Made by a program: the position numbers and the translations under genes. The notes beneath the pieces are model-generated. The model had not been told where the DNA came from. It ran no database searches and saw only the letters and a program-made list of their open reading frames with translations. From positions 1,488,001 to 1,552,000 of the forward strand of contig NZ_BAABHY010000001.1 in the NCBI RefSeq assembly GCF_039542345.1: a stretch of 64,000 nucleotides of DNA, given 5' to 3'. Source of the DNA: Orbus sasakiae. GTDB taxonomy: Bacteria > Pseudomonadota > Gammaproteobacteria > Enterobacterales > Orbaceae. Shown here one piece after another: positions 1-8,893 of this stretch; within the stretch, counting starts at the first letter, position 1; each line of letters opens with the position of its first letter.

Positions 1-91
1 TTGCCTCAATCTGCTCTGCTACCGCATACGGTACGATAAATGGTGTTGAACATAATAATATTGATGGTATTACGTATTTTAGTTTCATCAT
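1..91 (-). CDS. Exported protein, N-terminal fragment (runs off window)
   Basis: Only the first 30 codons are inside the window. They read as a signal peptide: MMKLK, then a hydrophobic stretch (VIPSILLCSTPFIV), then a possible cleavage site near YAVA. A good Shine-Dalgarno (AAGGAA) lies just upstream of the paired ATG codons at 91 and 88. The gene starts about 20 bases after the nagK stop on the same strand, so the two are probably co-transcribed. A periplasmic or outer-membrane protein for amino-sugar uptake or breakdown would fit the context, but the mature protein is not visible and no family can be named. Confidence 0.6.
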   Translation of the reverse strand, partial: MMKLKYVIPSILLCSTPFIVPYAVAEQIEA

Positions 92-112
92 TTGAGTTCC
101 TTTCTTTAATAT

Positions 113-1027
113 TTATTTATTATTTTTACACAATAATGCAGCACCACGCGAGCCACCAGCATCACCATATCGGGCTTTTTCAATACGTGGGACGATCATC
201 TGTTTTAACATATAGTTAGCAATACATTTGGGGATGAGTTGATAAAGTGCATCAAATTGAGATAATCCCCCGCCAATCACAATTAAATCAGCATCAACAA
301 TCATATTTAAATGGGCTAAATAAAGAGATAATAGTTCAACATAGCGTTCAACATGAGCAACAGACTCTGCCTGACCTTGGTAATAATGTTTGATAATAGT
401 TGGTGCACTTAACGCATGCTGATAAAAATGAGCATATAACCATTCAAAACCATTTCCTGATAAGTATTTTTCGCAACACCCTTTCGCCCCACATCCACAA
501 ACAATTATCGGAATATCCCACCCCAAAATATCCAATGCATCAATCGGTAAACGGATATGGCCAAATTCACCCGTACAGCCATTCGCCCCTGAGATAATCT
601 GCTGCTGATGAACAATCCCCCCCCCCAAGCCAGTTCCTAAAATCACACCGAGTACCGTGTGATAGCCTTGAAAATCAGTATGAAATGCTTCAGATAATGT
701 AAAACAATTCGCATCATTATTCATGACAACAGGCCTTCTAATGTTGTCCTCAAGTTGTTGGACAAATGGCTTATTTTGAATAATCTCAATATTCGTCGTA
801 TAGATTGTGCGTTGATGATTGTTGATAAAACCAGGAATACCAATTCCTACTAGCCCCTGTTGTGAAAATTTATCATCCGCCTCATGCACGAGATCGGTAA
901 TACAATTCAAAAAGTCCTGATAGCTTGTTAATGGCGTTGCAATACGCTTAGTCCATAACGCATCGAGATTGTCATCAAACACCGACAATTCTATTTTGGT
1001 TCCACCAATATCAAAACCATACAACAT
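113..1027 (-). CDS. nagK: N-acetyl-D-glucosamine kinase (ROK family)
   Basis: Phosphorylates free GlcNAc to GlcNAc-6-phosphate with ATP in the cytoplasm, feeding recycled or imported amino sugar into the nag pathway. The start is placed at the ATG at 1027, preceded by GGGAAAGAG, because the protein then begins MLYGFDIGGTK like E. coli NagK and is 304 residues long (E. coli 303). The ROK ATP-binding motif is at residues 4-11, the second phosphate motif is LGTGLGGG near residue 135, and the ROK zinc site CGCGAKGC is near residue 180. A longer frame upstream of this ATG is not conserved-looking. The signal-peptide gene at 1-91 follows closely. Confidence 0.93.
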   Translation of the reverse strand: MLYGFDIGGTKIELSVFDDNLDALWTKRIATPLTSYQDFLNCITDLVHEADDKFSQQGLVGIGIPGFINNHQRTIYTTNIEIIQNKPFVQQLEDNIRRPVVMNNDANCFTLSEAFHTDFQGYHTVLGVILGTGLGGGIVHQQQIISGANGCTGEFGHIRLPIDALDILGWDIPIIVCGCGAKGCCEKYLSGNGFEWLYAHFYQHALSAPTIIKHYYQGQAESVAHVERYVELLSLYLAHLNMIVDADLIVIGGGLSQFDALYQLIPKCIANYMLKQMIVPRIEKARYGDAGGSRGAALLCKNNK

Positions 1028-1348
1028 ATTCTCTTTCCCATTGCTAATCACATTATTTAACAATGAGTATATTATAAAAGTGTTTGCTGAGATATATGTC
1101 AACAAGTTGTATTTAATTGTAAAAATTCACCTTACTTAAAAAACAATCTAACTTTAAGTCGCTCATTCAGACCATTTTGTATAAAATGAATAAGATAATA
1201 GCCACTAGCAGACTATTTTTACACTATAATCACCTATTATAACAAAAAAATAACGAAACAATGTTGCCTTGACTGTATACACTATAAGGTATATTTTTAA
1301 TTATGATTTGTTATGATATTAATTAAAGAGACCACATAAGAACGTGTA
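1028..1348. other. Divergent intergenic region nagK / tetR
   Basis: This 321-base AT-rich region separates nagK (leftward) from the TetR gene (rightward) and should hold both promoters. No convincing gene is seen in it. Confidence 0.5.
1269..1297 (+). promoter_or_regulatory. Candidate promoter of the TetR gene
   Basis: TTGACT (1269-1274) and TATTTT (1292-1297) are 17 bases apart, about 50 bases before the TetR start. CCTT and AAGG half-sites at 1267-1270 and 1286-1289 flank the spacer, but this dyad is short and may be chance. Confidence 0.35.
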
Positions 1349-2050
1349 ATGAAAAAAACAACCCTCAATAAAACAGCCGAAAAAATTCTAAATTCTGCAG
1401 AAAAATTATTTGCAGAATATAGCTATAATGAAGTGTCTATTCGTCAAATTACGGATGATGCTGGTGTAAAGCTTGCTTTAGTCCACTATCATTTTGGTTC
1501 AAAAGAAGAACTCTATCGTGAATTGATTAAACGCCGTATCGGTAAACTGGGATCTGACCGTATTAAACTCTTACAACACCATGCCATTCGTGCAGGAGAA
1601 AAGCCCATCCCGCTTGGCAATATTGTTGATGCGTTTATTACACCGTACTTATATAACACATTATATGGCGAAGAAGGCTGGAAATCTTACGCTAAAATTG
1701 TTGCTCGCTTACTTTCATCGGGATCTGCTATTTCATTATCCATTTTACTTGATCAATTTGACCCTTATGCGGAACAGTTTATTGCCCAAATGCGTAAAAC
1801 GGTGCCACAAGCCAATGAACAACAAATTCAATGGGGATTTGATTTTTTAGTGGCATCAATGTGCAGTACGTTTGCCGAAGTTGACCGTATAAAGAGTCTA
1901 TCAAAAGATTTATGTTCAATCGAGCAAACCCAACAAGCCTGTCAATATCTTTATAACTATGTCTCATCTGGATTACAAGGCATCTTGACCCAACCGCCTT
2001 ATTGTTTTGCTCGCTCCTTTTCGCTATTACAGTCATTTGAACAAGACTAA
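1349..2050 (+). CDS. TetR/AcrR-family transcriptional regulator
   Basis: A 233-residue one-component repressor. The N-terminal TetR helix-turn-helix is clear at residues about 10-55 (AEKLFAEYSYNEVSIRQI, then LVHYHFGSKEELY). The C-terminal ligand domain resembles the larger TetR C-terminal families found in PsrA/RutR-like proteins; the ligand is unknown. It lies directly upstream of, and in the same direction as, the cyclase-MFS-DUF849 operon. The gap between them carries two perfect palindromes suited to a TetR dimer, so this protein most likely controls that operon. Specific regulation is inferred from position only. Confidence 0.85.
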   Translation: MKKTTLNKTAEKILNSAEKLFAEYSYNEVSIRQITDDAGVKLALVHYHFGSKEELYRELIKRRIGKLGSDRIKLLQHHAIRAGEKPIPLGNIVDAFITPYLYNTLYGEEGWKSYAKIVARLLSSGSAISLSILLDQFDPYAEQFIAQMRKTVPQANEQQIQWGFDFLVASMCSTFAEVDRIKSLSKDLCSIEQTQQACQYLYNYVSSGLQGILTQPPYCFARSFSLLQSFEQD

Positions 2051-2120
2051 CTTTGCTTAATGCAAACGGATGTTTGTAAAGAGTGTATTACAAACATCAA
2101 GCATTCTCCTCTTAAAAATT

Positions 2121-2140
2121 AATTGGTCGACCGACCAATT
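2121..2140. promoter_or_regulatory. Perfect palindrome, candidate TetR operator 1
   Basis: AATTGGTC-GACC-GACCAATT: 8-bp perfect arms around a 4-bp spacer, located between the TetR gene and the cyclase operon. GACCGACC cores are typical of TetR-family operators. Confidence 0.6.
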
Positions 2141-2141
2141 T

Positions 2142-2157
2142 TGTGATCCAGATCATA
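2142..2157 (+). promoter_or_regulatory. Candidate CRP-cAMP site
   Basis: TGTGATCCAGATCATA matches the CRP core TGTGATCTAGATCACA at all but two positions. It lies between the two palindromes upstream of the cyclase gene, which suggests catabolite control of the operon. Confidence 0.5.
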
Positions 2158-2174
2158 TTACATGAATTATTTAA

Positions 2175-2190
2175 TTGAACGTACGTTCAA
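2175..2190. promoter_or_regulatory. Perfect palindrome, candidate TetR operator 2
   Basis: TTGAACGTACGTTCAA is a 16-bp perfect palindrome 50 bases before the cyclase start. Its sequence differs from the palindrome at 2121-2140, so either one regulator tolerates both or a second regulator acts here. Confidence 0.55.
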
Positions 2191-2239
2191 ATAATTGTAA
2201 TTTAGCACCAATTTTAAACTAACAATAATTGGGTTAATT

Positions 2240-3010
2240 ATGAAAATTATCGACCTTAGTGTAGCAATCGAAGACTGTACGCCTTGTGATCCCCCCTCTA
2301 TGCCAACAAAAATAGACTATTGGGACCATACTAAAGGGGCTGACCATATCAAAACGTTTTTCCCGGAAGCAACCAATGATGATTTACCCAAAGGACTAGG
2401 TTGGGCGATCGAGTACGTGCAATTAACAACCCACAGTGGTACCCATTTGGATGCGCCTTGGCATTATCATCCAACGATGAATAATGGTGAAAAAGCCAGA
2501 ACAATCGATAATATGCCACTTGAGTGGTGTATCTCTGATGGCGTAATGCTTGATTTTTCACATTTTGCAGATGGTCATGTTGTCACTCCAGAAGACATTC
2601 AGAATGAACTTGATCGAATTGGTTATCAATTAAAACCATTAGATATCGTATTAATTCAATCTGGCGCACAAAAATATTGGGGAACAAAAGAATATTTAGT
2701 TAAAGGCTGTGGTATGGGCCGTGAAGCAACACTCTTTTTACTTAATCAAGGGATTAAAGTTGTTGGCACTGATGCTTGGAGTTGGGATAGCCCATTGCCG
2801 CTTGTTGCTGAAAAATTCAAACAAACGCATGATTCTTCACTGATTTGGGAAGGACATTTTGCGGGCATCGAAAAAGAATATTACCATCTTGAAAAACTGA
2901 CTAATTTAGAAACTTTACCCCCATTTGGTTTTAAAGTCTCATGTCTGCCAGTCAAAGTCAAAAATGGTAGTGCTGGCTGGACGCGTACTGTTGCAATCAT
3001 GCCTGAATAA
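2240..3010 (+). CDS. Cyclase-family metal-dependent hydrolase (kynurenine formamidase-like fold)
   Basis: A 256-residue member of the cyclase family (PF04199 type), which includes arylformamidases and isatin hydrolases. The signature metal-binding motif HSGTHLD is at residues 65-71 (H65, H69, D71), and a further HYHP follows. The family hydrolyses amide or lactone-like bonds, often opening rings. The substrate cannot be read from sequence. It is the first gene of a compact operon: the MFS transporter starts 12 bases later and the DUF849 enzyme follows, so it probably works on a compound imported by that transporter. Expression is probably under the TetR and CRP sites just upstream. Confidence 0.82.
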   Translation: MKIIDLSVAIEDCTPCDPPSMPTKIDYWDHTKGADHIKTFFPEATNDDLPKGLGWAIEYVQLTTHSGTHLDAPWHYHPTMNNGEKARTIDNMPLEWCISDGVMLDFSHFADGHVVTPEDIQNELDRIGYQLKPLDIVLIQSGAQKYWGTKEYLVKGCGMGREATLFLLNQGIKVVGTDAWSWDSPLPLVAEKFKQTHDSSLIWEGHFAGIEKEYYHLEKLTNLETLPPFGFKVSCLPVKVKNGSAGWTRTVAIMPE

Positions 3011-3022
3011 TAGGATAACACG

Positions 3023-4219
3023 ATGAAACAAAAAATTATTAATAAATGGCACGTGTTAACTGGTGGTTTCTTTAGCTACATGTTTGATGCTATGGATATT
3101 ACGCTATTAGCCGTTGCACTACCCGTCATGATGAAAGAACTCGACATGACAATGTCAGAAGGCGGACTTCTCGGCACGGCGACACTACTTGGTGTTGGTA
3201 TTAGTAGCATTGTAGTAGGTTGGTATTCAGATAATTATGGACGACGCAAAGCCTTAATATGGAGCCTTGCCCTCTTTGGTATTTTAACTGCCGCAATAGG
3301 ACTAAGTCCTAACTGGATCACTATTTTAATCCTCAGATTTTTAGCTGGTTTGGGTTTAGGGGGCGTATGGGGAATTATTGCAGCTTATATTGCGGAAACA
3401 TGGCCAGCTAAGCAGCGTGGACGTGCAGCTGCATTTGTACTAAGTTCATTCCCCGCGGGTGCCGGTATTTCAGCCTTTCTAGCATCAGTGATTATTCCGA
3501 CATACGGTTGGCGTGGTCTATTTATTGCTGGTGCAGGTTCATTATTGGCGGCACTTTACATTTACTTTTTTGTTCCTGAATCTGAAGTCTGGAAACAACA
3601 ACGTCAAGAACGCCAACAAAAAGGTGAGGCCGTTAATGTCTCAATCAGTGAAATATTTTCGAAAGATCTAATTAAAATTACCTTTTTTGCAACGTTATCC
3701 GCAAGCTTCGCATTAGTTGCTTACTGGGGCTCAACAACCTGGATTCCGACCTTTTTAATTAAAGAGCGCGGTCTGGATATGCAAACTATGTCAATTTTCT
3801 TCTTAATTCTGAATATTGGTATGTTTGTTGGTTATAACTTGTTTGGTTATCTCGCCGATATTATCGGTCGTAAAAAAGCCATTATTTTATCGTTCCTCGG
3901 TACCACCATTACACTCCCTATTTACGTGATGTCAGAAAGTTCAACTGCCCTATTATTGTTGGGTCCTGTGTATGCTTTCTTCATCTCATTTGCGGGGCTT
4001 TTTGGTTCATATTTTGGCGAACTTTACCCAACGCGTGTTAGGACATTGGGTGCGGGATTTTGTTTTAATGTAGGACGAGGCGTTTCAGCATTTTCACCGT
4101 TTGTATTAGGTTTTGTGGCTGCAAATTATGGTTTAACGATTGGTATTGGTATATGTGCGATATTCTTCTTTTTAGCCGCTATCGCCATGTTATTTTTACC
4201 TAACACTCGAATTGAATAA
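3023..4219 (+). CDS. MFS transporter (aromatic/organic-acid type)
   Basis: A 398-residue inner-membrane protein with about 12 hydrophobic segments. The MFS loop 2-3 signature is GWYSDNYGRRKA near residues 72-83, with a second-half counterpart GYLADIIGRKKA near residue 275. An acidic MFDAMDITLL segment in helix 1 is typical of organic-acid:proton symporters. Its place between a cyclase-family hydrolase and a beta-keto acid cleavage enzyme suggests it imports their substrate. The solute is not identifiable from sequence. Confidence 0.85.
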   Translation: MKQKIINKWHVLTGGFFSYMFDAMDITLLAVALPVMMKELDMTMSEGGLLGTATLLGVGISSIVVGWYSDNYGRRKALIWSLALFGILTAAIGLSPNWITILILRFLAGLGLGGVWGIIAAYIAETWPAKQRGRAAAFVLSSFPAGAGISAFLASVIIPTYGWRGLFIAGAGSLLAALYIYFFVPESEVWKQQRQERQQKGEAVNVSISEIFSKDLIKITFFATLSASFALVAYWGSTTWIPTFLIKERGLDMQTMSIFFLILNIGMFVGYNLFGYLADIIGRKKAIILSFLGTTITLPIYVMSESSTALLLLGPVYAFFISFAGLFGSYFGELYPTRVRTLGAGFCFNVGRGVSAFSPFVLGFVAANYGLTIGIGICAIFFFLAAIAMLFLPNTRIE

Positions 4220-4233
4220 ATTAGGATTATATT

Positions 4234-5058
4234 ATGAAAGATAAAGTTATTATTACCGTTGCGACAACGGGTGCATTTCCGACTAAAGCACATAACCCAG
4301 CAATTCCGATGACACCACAAGAAATCGCTGATGATGTTTATGCCTGTTGGAAGGCTGGTGCTGCAGTGGCCCATCTTCATATGCGTGATGAAAATGGTGC
4401 AGGCACAATGAGTGTTGAAAAATTTGAAGAAACCGTTGCATTAATCCGTAAAACAGATTGTGATATTGTCCTTAACTGCACCACATCTGGCGATCTTAAT
4501 GCAACAGATGATACCCGTATGATGCACTTAGAAAAAGTTAAACCTGAAATGGCCTCATACGATTGCGGGACAATGAACTGGATGCATTCTACTGTTTTTT
4601 ATAATACTCCACCGTTTTTAGAAAAATTAGGTTTATATATGCAAGCGCATAACGTTAAACCTGAAATTGAAGTATTCGATGCAAGTTTTATTTATAATGC
4701 ACTTTATTACCTGAAAAAAGGCGTATTAAAAGCACCATTACATTTCCAACTTTGCATGGGGGCACCCGGTGGTATTGCTGCAACCATTGAAAATCTAGTC
4801 TTTTTGAAAAATTTACTGCCAGAAGATTGCACATGGTCTGCTTTTGGTATTGGCGCGAATCATTTACCGATCCTCTATACAACAATTGCAATGGGTGGTC
4901 ATATCCGTATTGGTATGGAAGATAATGTTTATTACTCAAAAGGTGAATTAGCAAAATCAAACAGTCAATTTGTTGAACGTGCAGTAAGACTAATTAAAGA
5001 AGCGAACAAACAAGCCGCAACGCCAGATGAAGCGAGACAAATTTTACAATTAAAATAA
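4234..5058 (+). CDS. Beta-keto acid cleavage enzyme (BKACE, DUF849)
   Basis: A 274-residue DUF849 protein, a TIM-barrel zinc enzyme family that condenses a beta-keto acid with acetyl-CoA and releases acetoacetate plus a new CoA ester (the lysine-fermentation enzyme Kce is the model). The Zn-binding HLH pair is at residues 47-49 (VAHLHMRDENG), and the N-terminal ITVATTG strand is typical. The gene is 14 bases after the MFS gene and just before a strong terminator, making it the last gene of the operon. The family contains many substrate classes, so the exact keto acid is unknown. Confidence 0.88.
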   Translation: MKDKVIITVATTGAFPTKAHNPAIPMTPQEIADDVYACWKAGAAVAHLHMRDENGAGTMSVEKFEETVALIRKTDCDIVLNCTTSGDLNATDDTRMMHLEKVKPEMASYDCGTMNWMHSTVFYNTPPFLEKLGLYMQAHNVKPEIEVFDASFIYNALYYLKKGVLKAPLHFQLCMGAPGGIAATIENLVFLKNLLPEDCTWSAFGIGANHLPILYTTIAMGGHIRIGMEDNVYYSKGELAKSNSQFVERAVRLIKEANKQAATPDEARQILQLK

Positions 5059-5080
5059 TAACAAATCTTGTTTATCTATT

Positions 5081-5118
5081 GAGATTAACGATGGGTAAAA
5101 ATCGTTAATCTCTTTTTT
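5081..5118 (+). terminator. Rho-independent terminator of the cyclase-MFS-DUF849 operon
   Basis: A 12-bp perfect stem, GAGATTAACGAT / ATCGTTAATCTC, with an 8-base loop, followed by six T. Confidence 0.92.
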
Positions 5119-5128
5119 ATGCTAGCCA

Positions 5129-6586
5129 CTAATATAAACAAAAAATAATAATGATAAGTGCCACTATAATCAGTAGTGAATTAATTGCAACAAAATAACA
5201 ACGTTTTAATCGATATTGTTTAGTTTGCCCATGACTCAAATCCACTTTTAGCGATTGCCGAGTATAATAAAAATACAACGGTAATCCGACTAGGGTCAAT
5301 ATGATCGAGATAATACCATTTAATGTTTGATAAACTAGCATCCCGTAAATTACATAACCAGCCCCAAGTATCGCAATAAGTGGCACAACGGGGTAACCAA
5401 CCACTTTATACGGCCTTGGGACATTCGGATATTTGGTCCGCGCAATCATCACGCCAACAAATGTCAGTAAATAAAACACCCAGATTGAGAACATCGAAAT
5501 TTCAGACAAACGATCAGCATCAAGTAAGGCTGAATATAAAAAGGCCAAAATAGCCAGTAAGATAATGGCATTAACCGGTGACCGACTATCGTCATCAATG
5601 GTGCTCAGCCACTTCGCCCCCATAATATTACCACGTTCCCCCATACCAAAAATGGTTCGCGATAATGTCATGATATAGCCATTAATTCCCCCTAAAATCG
5701 AGACCATAATACCAACTGCAACTAAGTTGCCCCCGAAATGCCCAAACATCCGTTGGGAAGCAATAGCGGAAGCATCATGGCCTAGACTCACCATTTCTTG
5801 AACAGGGAAAATTTTAAACAAAGCTATATTAATACTGGCATAAACGATGACCAAAAAGATGATGCCACAGATAATTGCTTTGGGTAAAATTTTAGCTGGC
5901 TTATTAATTTCACCCGCTACCGAAGCTACTTGAGCCCATCCATCATATGCAAACAGTGTTGCTAAAATGGCCACAGCAAAGGGGGCTACTGACTCAATAC
6001 CCTGCCCACTTGCACTAAACAAAGCCACTTGGCCGCTGCCTTTGACTAATCCAAACACAGCAAGTAATAAAATTGGGATCAACTTACAGATGGTAGCAAT
6101 CGTTTGCAAATAGCCGGCTTCTTTTACACCAATAGAATTGATAAATGCAATAAACCCAAGTACACCTGCGCCAACGACTAAACGGTAAGAATCAGCTATT
6201 GAAAATAATAGGCAAAACACCGAGCTAAAATAACCCACTAATGCACCAACTAACGATGGTGCAAATAATACGGTAATCATCCAACCATAAAGATGAGCCA
6301 CCTTGGGTCCATAAATTTTTTCTAAGTAGACTAATAGCCCACCAGTGCGTGGAAACATCACACCCAATTCACATAACGTCAAACCACCACAAATTGAAAA
6401 AATACCGCCAATGATCCAAGCCAAAAGTGCATAGTGATAATCGCCCGCAATTTCTAACACGGCAGGCGGTTTCATAAATGCACCCGCACCTAACACCATG
6501 CCGACGACTAATGATAATGCCGAGACTAAACCAATATCTTTGCGTAGCTTACTTTCTAAATTGTCATCCTGTTTGATGTCTGACAT
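5129..6586 (-). CDS. APC-family amino acid permease/exchanger
   Basis: A 485-residue membrane protein with about 12 transmembrane segments. Helix 1 carries the APC substrate-binding signature (VVGMVLGAGAF near residues 25-37), and FPRTGG near residue 80 is typical of the LAT/SteT branch of exchangers. The C-terminal tail is extended (to FYYTRQSL and beyond) and ends in a further hydrophobic stretch. Substrate is probably a neutral or hydroxy amino acid by similarity to SteT, but this is not certain. It is separated from pcm by about 100 bases and looks monocistronic. Confidence 0.85.
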   Translation of the reverse strand: MSDIKQDDNLESKLRKDIGLVSALSLVVGMVLGAGAFMKPPAVLEIAGDYHYALLAWIIGGIFSICGGLTLCELGVMFPRTGGLLVYLEKIYGPKVAHLYGWMITVLFAPSLVGALVGYFSSVFCLLFSIADSYRLVVGAGVLGFIAFINSIGVKEAGYLQTIATICKLIPILLLAVFGLVKGSGQVALFSASGQGIESVAPFAVAILATLFAYDGWAQVASVAGEINKPAKILPKAIICGIIFLVIVYASINIALFKIFPVQEMVSLGHDASAIASQRMFGHFGGNLVAVGIMVSILGGINGYIMTLSRTIFGMGERGNIMGAKWLSTIDDDSRSPVNAIILLAILAFLYSALLDADRLSEISMFSIWVFYLLTFVGVMIARTKYPNVPRPYKVVGYPVVPLIAILGAGYVIYGMLVYQTLNGIISIILTLVGLPLYFYYTRQSLKVDLSHGQTKQYRLKRCYFVAINSLLIIVALIIIIFCLY

Positions 6587-6689
6587 CCACTGCTCCTATT
6601 AAAAACACGCTGGAATGGTACTAGGTGAAAATATTAAAAAAAATTAATAAGTTGTTTGTACAAGTTTAAAGTCAAATTATCACTTAAAC

Positions 6690-7316
6690 TTACAATAGTT
6701 CGCCTTTAATTAAAGGGACAAACTTAACCGATTCAATAGTACTCACTTTAAATTTATCATTATTGCGCTCAATCACTTGTAATGATTGCTCACTTTCACC
6801 CACTGGTACAACCAATCGACCTTTGTCAGCTAATTGATAAACCAAATCTTTAGGGATCTCTGCGGCAGCTGCTGTTACAATAATCCCATCAAAAGGGGCA
6901 CGCTCTGACCAACCCTGCCAGCCATCACCATGGCGCGTTGATACATTATGAATATCAAGCTGTTTTAAACGACGCTTAGCATTCCATTGCAAAATTTTAA
7001 TGCGTTCTACCGAACAAACCTGCTCAACTAAGTGAGCTAACACGGCGGTTTGGTAACCGGATCCAGTACCGATTTCCAGTACTTTTGACGATGGTTTTAA
7101 CTGTAGTAGCTCTGTCATTTTAGCCACAATATAGGGCTGTGAAATAGTTTGACCAGCCCCAATGGGTAATGAACGATTATCATAAGCTTGATGGGACAAT
7201 GCTTCATCAATAAAATGTTCTCTTGGCACAGATGCCATAGCTTTTAACACTTGAGCATCTTTTATTCCCAAATCTTTTAATTGAGAGAGTAATGATTTCA
7301 TTTTTACATGTGACAT
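6690..7316 (-). CDS. pcm: Protein-L-isoaspartate O-methyltransferase
   Basis: Repairs isoaspartyl residues in aged proteins by SAM-dependent methylation in the cytoplasm. 208 residues, as in E. coli. Visible motifs are PIGAGQTISQPYIVA (family signature, residues about 51-65) and the SAM-binding VLEIGTGSGYQT near residue 80. It lies 22 bases after truD. In E. coli surE separates truD and pcm and nlpD-rpoS follow; here surE is missing and an amino-acid permease follows. Confidence 0.96.
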   Translation of the reverse strand: MSHVKMKSLLSQLKDLGIKDAQVLKAMASVPREHFIDEALSHQAYDNRSLPIGAGQTISQPYIVAKMTELLQLKPSSKVLEIGTGSGYQTAVLAHLVEQVCSVERIKILQWNAKRRLKQLDIHNVSTRHGDGWQGWSERAPFDGIIVTAAAAEIPKDLVYQLADKGRLVVPVGESEQSLQVIERNNDKFKVSTIESVKFVPLIKGELL

Positions 7317-7338
7317 CGATATTAACCTTTACACTCAA

Positions 7339-8355
7339 TTAAGCGATTAATTCTCGTAGTACGGTGGTCGCATAACAACCCGCGGGTAACCAAAATTCAA
7401 TTTTTAAGGTTGCTGCACTTTGCCATTCCCACTTAACCTCTTTAGCTCTTAATAGTATTGAACGACGCATTGTTTCAACACGTTCCTGACGAAACAATTG
7501 AATAAAATCAGGCCAATTTGCCTCAATATAACCGTGTTCAAAACTGAAAGCATCTTCCGTGGTTTGAGGTCCATTATCACCCATCATTGGGGCGGTAATA
7601 TTGAGTTCAGCACTAGTAACACGCTGCTGTAAATCACAGAGCTCATCTTGATGAGCAACAAACCAACTTCCTCTGTCTGCTAATTGTAAAATATCGCCAT
7701 TTAATACTGTTGCATTGATTTTTTGTGCAATTCGCTCACTCACAATACCATTAAAAATTGCACTACGAGCTGCAGATAAATAAAAACTGCGTTTTTTACG
7801 GTCTTTGACAGTAATGTCACCTTTAGCCCACTGCATGGCTTGATCAATATTATTATTTTCACGACCAAAACGCTGCTCACCAAAGTAATTAGGCACACCA
7901 TGAGCTTGAATTAAGTTAAGGCGCTTTTCGACATCTGCTTGATTATCAATATCACGTAAGACTAATGAAAAAAAGTTACCTTTTAAGTTACCGATTCTTA
8001 ATTTCTTACTGTGGCGCTTAACCAATAATATTTCACAACCATCAAGTGAAAATAATGAAAAGTCTGGCGTAAACTTACCCGGTATATGTAAACCAAACCA
8101 CTGTTCGGTTACGGCATTACGATCTTTTAATCCAGCATATCCGACTAATTTAGGTGAAATCCCTGCAAATTTAGCGAGTTGTTCAGCAACAAAAGCCGTA
8201 TTGCAATTTTGTTTTCGAATATAGACGAAAACATGTTCACCATCACCATCTGGCTCGTAGCCTAAATCTTCTTTAACAAAAAAATCTTCATCATTTTGCT
8301 TGTACACACCTTTAGTGGTAGGCTGACCATATAAGTAACATAACGAATCTAGCAC
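7339..8355 (-). CDS. truD: tRNA pseudouridine(13) synthase TruD
   Basis: Makes pseudouridine-13 in tRNA-Glu. 338 residues. The catalytic Asp is in GYAGLKDRNAVTEQW (D78), and RFGRENNN near residue 165 is also conserved. The start is a GTG at 8355 with AGGGG six bases upstream; no ATG fits. It begins 11 bases after the ispF stop, so ispD-ispF-truD-pcm appear to be one operon. Confidence 0.96.
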   Translation of the reverse strand: MLDSLCYLYGQPTTKGVYKQNDEDFFVKEDLGYEPDGDGEHVFVYIRKQNCNTAFVAEQLAKFAGISPKLVGYAGLKDRNAVTEQWFGLHIPGKFTPDFSLFSLDGCEILLVKRHSKKLRIGNLKGNFFSLVLRDIDNQADVEKRLNLIQAHGVPNYFGEQRFGRENNNIDQAMQWAKGDITVKDRKKRSFYLSAARSAIFNGIVSERIAQKINATVLNGDILQLADRGSWFVAHQDELCDLQQRVTSAELNITAPMMGDNGPQTTEDAFSFEHGYIEANWPDFIQLFRQERVETMRRSILLRAKEVKWEWQSAATLKIEFWLPAGCYATTVLRELIA

Positions 8356-8366
8356 GCAAGCCCCTT

Positions 8367-8852
8367 TTATTTATCTGTTATTTTTTTTAAAAGCAGTACC
8401 GCTTCACAAGCAATCCCTTCTTTACGCCCCGTAAAACCAAGATTTTCAGTCGTTGTTGCTTTAACACTGACCTGTTCGAAATGCGCCTGCAAATCTTCTG
8501 CTATGTTGATACGCATTTGCGGAATATGTGGCTGCATTTTGGGCTCTTGAGCAATAATCGTAATATCAAGATTTGATAATACATACCCTTTAGATTTGAT
8601 TAATTCAAAGGCTTTCCTAAGCAATAAACGACTATCAATACCTTTATATTGATTATCGGTATCAGGAAAATGCTTTCCAATATCCCCTAATGCTAAAGCC
8701 CCTAACATCGCATCCGTGACGGCATGTAATACCACATCACCATCTGAATGAGCAATAAATCCTTGTGAGTAAGGAACTTTTACACCGCCTAATGTTAACG
8801 GCCCATCACCACCAAAACGATGGACATCAAAACCATGACCAATTCTTATCAT
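8367..8852 (-). CDS. ispF: 2-C-methyl-D-erythritol 2,4-cyclodiphosphate synthase
   Basis: Fifth step of the MEP isoprenoid pathway. 161 residues. Metal-binding GFDVHRF is at residues 7-13, and the family signature HSDGDVVLHAVTDAMLGA is near residues 35-52. The ATG follows AAGGTTAAT. It lies about 40 bases after ispD. Confidence 0.97.
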   Translation of the reverse strand: MIRIGHGFDVHRFGGDGPLTLGGVKVPYSQGFIAHSDGDVVLHAVTDAMLGALALGDIGKHFPDTDNQYKGIDSRLLLRKAFELIKSKGYVLSNLDITIIAQEPKMQPHIPQMRINIAEDLQAHFEQVSVKATTTENLGFTGRKEGIACEAVLLLKKITDK

Positions 8853-8893
8853 ATTAACCTTAATATCTGTTTAAAATAACATCAAAATAAATG

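Noticed and set aside
1267..1289. CCTT...AAGG dyad around the tetR promoter spacer, resembling a MerR-type operator
   Set aside because: The arms are only four bases, there is no MerR gene nearby, and the -35/-10 spacing in that reading does not fit the 19-bp MerR type.
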